From: Acidimicrobiaceae bacterium
GTDB taxonomy: Bacteria; Actinomycetota; Acidimicrobiia; Acidimicrobiales; Aldehydirespiratoraceae
Direction of reading: 5' to 3'
Assembly (NCBI GenBank): GCA_016845585.1
Contig: JAERSO010000003.1
Location: 1 to 35,135, forward strand
Length of the DNA: 35,135 nucleotides
The notes beneath the pieces were generated by a model, which worked only from the letters and a program-made list of their open reading frames with translations, did no database searches and was not told the origin of the DNA. Each line of letters begins with the position of its first letter. Positions within the stretch are counted from its first letter, which is position 1. This document shows, one piece after another, positions 31,430 to 35,135 of this stretch. The position numbers were made by a program, and so were the translations under genes.

Positions 31430-31675
31430 GTGCCCACCGTCCACCTCATGACCCATCATCGTGCCTTCACCGGCGGCGAGGCGGTTGTGGAGGTGGACGG
31501 TGCCACGGTCGGCCAGGTCATGGACGCGCTCGAGGAGCGCTTTCCGGGGCTCGGTGAATCACTGCGGTCCGGATCCTCGGCCGGCATCGATGGAGAAGTC
31601 CATGCCGAACCCGAGTACGTGGCGGTCCAGCCCGACACGGTCATCTACTTCCTCGCGCCGCTTGTCGGCGGCTAG
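31430..31675 (+). CDS. MoaD/ThiS-family sulfur-carrier-like protein
   Basis: An 81-residue beta-grasp protein from GTG 31430, with a GAGGGAG site about ten bases upstream. It ends in the Gly-Gly tail required for thiocarboxylation (LAPLVGG). ATVGQVMDALEERFPGL and DTVIYFLAPLVGG are typical MoaD/ThiS blocks. MoaD donates the dithiolene sulfurs of molybdopterin together with MoaE. It lies 27 bp after the molybdenum hydroxylase large subunit, so it is probably co-expressed to supply cofactor. No moaE or other cofactor gene is in the window. Confidence 0.88.
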   Translation: MPTVHLMTHHRAFTGGEAVVEVDGATVGQVMDALEERFPGLGESLRSGSSAGIDGEVHAEPEYVAVQPDTVIYFLAPLVGG

Positions 31676-31684
31676 CCGGAGTAC

Positions 31685-32590
31685 TCAGTCGCGCCGAAGC
31701 GGGTGGGAGTGATCCCAGTCTGCGAGCAGTGAGCGCAGCGCGGTGATGAGGATGAGCGGCACGTCGAGCATCGGGTGATGCCCCGCCGTCGGTAGCTCGA
31801 TGACCGGAGCGAGCCGGCCAAGGCGTTCGTACATGAAGTCGCCGATGTCCTCGGTCACGAGGCCGTGCTCGCAGCGAAGGAGCGCCACTCGGCAGGTGAT
31901 CTCGCCGAGGAGATCGGATGTGTCGCCGCGGTCACGGGAGAAGACCCTGGGATCGAACTTCCACTCCCACAAGCCATCCTCACGCTGGCGCAGCGAGTTG
32001 CGGGCGACGTGGTCCTTGAGGAACGGCAGGATGATCTCCTGGCCGGGGATCGTGCGGAAGTTGGTGATCGATCGCTCCGGATCGGGGTACGCCCGCGGCT
32101 TCGTGAAGTCGTCCGTGCTCCGGCTGTGCTCGACCTCGGGGTCGGGCCGCCGTACCGGCGAGTCGATGATGACCGCGCCATCGAGCAGATCGGGAAGCAG
32201 AGCCGCGGTGCCCATGGTGACGAACCCTCCCATGGAGTGGCCGACCATGATGGGCTTGCTCGGGAGGTCGAGTTGGCCGATGACCGCCTCCGCCTCGTCC
32301 GCCCAGAGACTGAGGTCGTAGGCCTCGCGATGGTCGGAGTCGCCGTGCCCGGACAGGTCGAGGGCCGCCACCTGGTAGTCGGGCAGGAATGCCGGCGCGA
32401 TGTGGCTCCACCAGTGGCTGTGGGCGGCGCCACCGTGCACGAAGACGAGTCCGGGACGGCCAGCCTCGCCCCAGTGGAGATAGTTGATCGCGGCACCGGC
32501 GACCTCGACCGATCCGCGCGACGGCCGGTTCGCCATCGCGTCGAGATACCACTGGGGAGCGCTGTCGTGGGCTGGGGGTGTGTCAGTCAT
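31685..32590 (-). CDS. Alpha/beta hydrolase
   Basis: 301 residues from ATG 32590. The oxyanion region is VFVHGGAAHSHWW, the LDLSGHGDSD turn follows, the nucleophile elbow is VGHSMGGFV, and the catalytic His is in PTAGHHPMLD. The acid is probably near residue 245-255 in the last third. Similar folds include esterases, epoxide hydrolases and C-C hydrolases; the substrate cannot be told. The start overlaps the end of the Ppx/GppA gene by 8 bp and the stop faces the MoaD-like gene 9 bp away. Confidence 0.92.
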   Translation of the reverse strand: MTDTPPAHDSAPQWYLDAMANRPSRGSVEVAGAAINYLHWGEAGRPGLVFVHGGAAHSHWWSHIAPAFLPDYQVAALDLSGHGDSDHREAYDLSLWADEAEAVIGQLDLPSKPIMVGHSMGGFVTMGTAALLPDLLDGAVIIDSPVRRPDPEVEHSRSTDDFTKPRAYPDPERSITNFRTIPGQEIILPFLKDHVARNSLRQREDGLWEWKFDPRVFSRDRGDTSDLLGEITCRVALLRCEHGLVTEDIGDFMYERLGRLAPVIELPTAGHHPMLDVPLILITALRSLLADWDHSHPLRRD

Positions 32591-34181
32591 GTGATAGCCC
32601 GAGGGAGGGGTGGGCATTGGCCCCACCCTGGCGGGTCTCGACCGAAAAACCCACATCGCGTTCGAGTGCGAGGGCAAGGAGATCGGCACGTTCGCGAGCG
32701 GTGAACAGCTCGAGCTCGACATCGGCTTCCGGCTCGGTGACGGCGCTGATGGTGATCGTGGAATCATCGTGGGTTGCGGCGATCCGGCCGATGCTGCGTC
32801 GGTGGGTTCGGTCGAGCGCGATCGCGACGCGCAGCATGCCGCCGAGCGTTCGCACACGATGCTGGTCTCTGTCGGAGAGCGCGGCGAATTCCTCGTGTTT
32901 CGGTTTTGGATTGCTCTTGCGGTGATAGCGCGCCACCTGCGCGATGAGCTCGATCTCGTTCTCGGTGAACCCCGCCAGGTGCTCGCTGTTGCGGATCAAG
33001 TAGTACGAGTGCTTGTGGTGCGCCGCATGAGCCACGAAGAGGCCGACGTTGTGCAGAAGCCCGGCCGCCTCGAGGATGTCCCGCTCGAACTCACCCATGG
33101 TGTGGAGGGCGGTGGTCTCGTCGAAGAGCTCGAGGGCCAGATCGGTGGCGTGCTGGGCATCGTCCACCTTCTCTTCGAAGCGTCTCGCGGTGGTCAGAAC
33201 GCTCGCCCGGCGGAGGTCGCTGAGGTGGTGGAGTGCATCACCGCTCGACTGGCGTTGCTGCATGCGATCGAGAACCACTCCCTCTCGAAGGGCGCCAGCC
33301 GAGACCACGAGTTCATCGATTCCAAGGGCCTTGCAGAGTTGGCGAAGCAGGATCGATCCGGCGACGATCACGTCGACGCGGTGGGCGTCGAGGCCCGGCA
33401 TGTCCGCGCGGTCAGTGGGCTTCGGTCGACCGACGATGTCGTCGACCAATGCCTTGAGATCGTCGCTGGTCAGAACGAGATTGTCGACGGTTCTGGCCGG
33501 CGTGCCGGCCCGGGCGGCGGCCATGAGCGCCAGATTCTCGATGGTGCCTGAACAGCCGATCGCGAGCTCGAAGCCGAACTCCTTCACCTCGCGAGCGACC
33601 GGCGCCGTGAACGACTTCACGAATCGCCGACACGCCTTGACCTGTCCCGGTTCGATGTGTCCGTCCGGGAAGAACCGATGGGTGAGCCGGATGTGGCCGA
33701 GCTTCATCGAGCGGGCGAGCGCAGGTCTCGTTCCTTCACCGACGACGACCTCGGTCGAACCGCCACCGATGTCGATGACGAGGTGACGCCGGTCCGCTGC
33801 CGGGACGGAGCCGAGGGCGCCCAGATGGATCAGCCGCGCCTCCTCGACCCCGGAGATGACCCCGACGCTCACGCCCGCTTCGTTTCGGGCCCGAGCGAGG
33901 AAGCCGTCGCGGTCCTCTGCTTCTCGGACAGCGCTGGTCGCCAGGGCAACCACTTCGGCATCGTGTGACTCTGCGATGCGGCGGAATCGGTCGAGGGCCT
34001 CGACGACGCGGCTGACGGCATCGGGGTCGAGGGTCTTCATGTCGGTGCTGCCAGAGCCGAGCCGGACCGGCGCCTTCTCGCGGGTAAGGACCTCAGGGGA
34101 CCCTCCGTCGACGGGGCGAGCCACGACGAGGTGGACCGAGTTCGTGCCGATGTCGATGGCGGCGATGGGGCGGGTCACCAT
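32583..34181 (-). CDS. Ppx/GppA-family exopolyphosphatase/guanosine pentaphosphatase
   Basis: 532 residues from ATG 34181. The actin-like ASKHA domain has its phosphate loops AIDIGTNSVHLVVA (residues ~5-18) and VIDIGGGSTEVVVGEG (~133-148). The catalytic Glu region is GVEEARLIHLGAL. The C-terminal half is an HD-like helical domain (LLHNVGLFVAHAAHHKHSYYL). Length matches the long two-domain form rather than the ~310-residue actinobacterial short form. It hydrolyses inorganic polyphosphate and/or pppGpp. It overlaps gluQ by 7 bp and the hydrolase by 8 bp, so all three are co-transcribed. Confidence 0.93.
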   Translation of the reverse strand: MVTRPIAAIDIGTNSVHLVVARPVDGGSPEVLTREKAPVRLGSGSTDMKTLDPDAVSRVVEALDRFRRIAESHDAEVVALATSAVREAEDRDGFLARARNEAGVSVGVISGVEEARLIHLGALGSVPAADRRHLVIDIGGGSTEVVVGEGTRPALARSMKLGHIRLTHRFFPDGHIEPGQVKACRRFVKSFTAPVAREVKEFGFELAIGCSGTIENLALMAAARAGTPARTVDNLVLTSDDLKALVDDIVGRPKPTDRADMPGLDAHRVDVIVAGSILLRQLCKALGIDELVVSAGALREGVVLDRMQQRQSSGDALHHLSDLRRASVLTTARRFEEKVDDAQHATDLALELFDETTALHTMGEFERDILEAAGLLHNVGLFVAHAAHHKHSYYLIRNSEHLAGFTENEIELIAQVARYHRKSNPKPKHEEFAALSDRDQHRVRTLGGMLRVAIALDRTHRRSIGRIAATHDDSTITISAVTEPEADVELELFTARERADLLALALERDVGFSVETRQGGANAHPSLGLSHD

Positions 34182-35116
34182 GGCTCGTCCATTTGTCGAG
34201 GATGAAGCTTCCAAGGGTGGAGGTCGATCTTGGTGGGGTCGAAGTGGGGGAGGAGGTCGGCCGCCGTGATCTCGGTCACGGGACCCGCGTCGCCGAGCAG
34301 CCCGAGACTGTGTCCGAATGCGGCGATCACGCGGTCGGGCGTATCACCCAGATCGAGACGTTCGCCCAGCGCCACGGCGCCGTCGCGTTTGGCGAGTCGA
34401 TCGCCGTTGGGCGCCAGGACGAGTGGCACGTGGGCCCAGGTGGGAGTGGAAAGCCCGAGCTGCCGTTGGAGGAAGGCATGGCGGGGACTCGAGAGCAGTA
34501 GATCATCGGCCCGGACGATCTCCTCGACTCCCTGGTCGGCATCGTCCACGACCACGACGAGGTTGTAGGCGGGGGTTCCGTCGCCCCGGCGGAGGACGAA
34601 GTCGTCGACGGTGGTGGTGACGTCACCGTGGAGCCGGTCGCGGATCATGACTTCCGCCGCATCGGCCCGGATCCGCAATGCCGCGGGCCGGTCGGAGGCC
34701 TCCCGCTTGGCGATCTCGACGTTCGTGAGCCGACGACAGGTGCCGGGATAGTGGCCCGGGGCTGCACCGACGATCTCGCCGTGCGGTGCCGAGGCGGCCT
34801 CGCGGATCTCACGGCGAGAACACCAGCACCGGTAGGTGACCCCGGCGTGGTCGAGATCAGTGAGCGCATCTCGATACAGGGCCAGCCGGTCCGACTGGCG
34901 AACGGCCTCGCCATCCCAATCGAGTCCCAGGGTTTCGAGATCTCGCATCTGTGAGGTTTCGTGCTCGGGCCGGGCGACGGCATCATCGAGGTCCTCGAAA
35001 CGCAGCAGGAAACGCGAACCGGCGGCCCGGGCGAAGAGCCAGGCCGCCAGTGCGGTGCGGAGATTTCCGACGTGCAGGGTGCCAGTGGGGCTGGGGGCGA
35101 ATCGGCCGACACTCAC
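34175..35116 (-). CDS. gluQ: Glutamyl-Q tRNA(Asp) synthetase
   Basis: A 313-residue GlxRS paralogue without anticodon-binding domain, starting at GTG 35116. The class I signature is PSPTGTLHVGNLRTA (HxGN), and the KMSKS equivalent is LAKRDGAV. A zinc site is visible in CWCSRRE and HYPGTCRR, as in E. coli GluQRS. It attaches glutamate to the queuosine base of tRNA(Asp) rather than to the tRNA end. Length matches the family (~300) and is too short for GltX (~470-490). It is the first gene of the hydrolase/Ppx cluster as far as the window shows; only 19 bp remain before the edge. Confidence 0.93.
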   Translation of the reverse strand: MSVGRFAPSPTGTLHVGNLRTALAAWLFARAAGSRFLLRFEDLDDAVARPEHETSQMRDLETLGLDWDGEAVRQSDRLALYRDALTDLDHAGVTYRCWCSRREIREAASAPHGEIVGAAPGHYPGTCRRLTNVEIAKREASDRPAALRIRADAAEVMIRDRLHGDVTTTVDDFVLRRGDGTPAYNLVVVVDDADQGVEEIVRADDLLLSSPRHAFLQRQLGLSTPTWAHVPLVLAPNGDRLAKRDGAVALGERLDLGDTPDRVIAAFGHSLGLLGDAGPVTEITAADLLPHFDPTKIDLHPWKLHPRQMDEPW

Positions 35117-35135
35117 GGGCCGATCATGCCACCCC

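Noticed and set aside
1..35135. Mobile elements, CRISPR arrays, tRNA or rRNA genes
   Set aside because: No transposase, integrase, regularly spaced repeats or tRNA-like cloverleaf could be recognised by eye.

Overview
This is a gene-dense, very GC-rich stretch with strong G/C bias at third codon positions, frequent GTG starts and many ATGA/GTGA/TGATG gene overlaps. Together with the gene families this points to an actinomycete-type genome. An Acidimicrobiia-like (Ilumatobacter-like) origin is my best guess, but it is inference only. I see no tRNA, rRNA, CRISPR, insertion sequence or phage gene, and no gene-free gap longer than 300 bp.

Layout. (1) 1-3449: the 3' end of a dimethylglycine/sarcosine dehydrogenase-type flavoprotein with a folate-binding GcvT domain, followed by etfB and etfA. 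(2) 3450-4535: a long hairpin, then a membrane-protein frame interrupted by an in-frame TAA and lacking an ordinary start at its best ribosome site. (3) 4556-7083: an IclR regulator with a perfect operator-like dyad, then proS. (4) 7133-11739: an NAD-linked formate dehydrogenase operon. Its catalytic gene carries an in-frame TGA exactly at the selenocysteine position, with a SECIS-like hairpin, and its N-terminal 4Fe-4S domain is encoded at the end of the third gene. (5) 11762-12741: two cyclic-nucleotide-domain genes, one stand-alone and one Crp/Fnr protein lacking most of its sensor barrel. (6) 12751-16932: an orphan molybdenum hydroxylase large subunit, a CaiB-type CoA transferase and a short-chain dehydrogenase. 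(7) 17026-20055: meaB and a two-subunit B12 mutase whose active-site residues match isobutyryl-CoA mutase rather than methylmalonyl-CoA mutase; a MarR regulator diverges from it across a shared dyad. (8) 20622-22926: a DUF418 membrane protein and an acyl-CoA dehydrogenase. (9) 22983-26824: a minus-strand cluster of acyl-CoA dehydrogenase, DUF6285-like small protein, APH-like kinase and acyl-CoA dehydrogenase, resembling the LvaABC 4-hydroxyacyl-CoA phosphorylation module. (10) 26898-31675: a YceI-like protein, then a complete three-subunit molybdenum hydroxylase operon ending in a MoaD/ThiS-like gene. (11) 31685-35116: overlapping alpha/beta hydrolase, Ppx/GppA and glutamyl-Q tRNA(Asp) synthetase genes.

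How it may fit together. The left third can be read as one-carbon oxidation: N-methyl groups pass to ETF and folate, and folate-derived formate goes to CO2 through the formate dehydrogenase. A shared IclR-type box in front of iclR and fdh hints at common control. The middle and right handle acyl-CoA rearrangement and oxidation plus molybdenum-dependent hydroxylation. The strongest discoveries are the selenocysteine formate dehydrogenase, its split Fe-S domain, the mutase specificity signature and the Lva-like kinase/dehydrogenase module.
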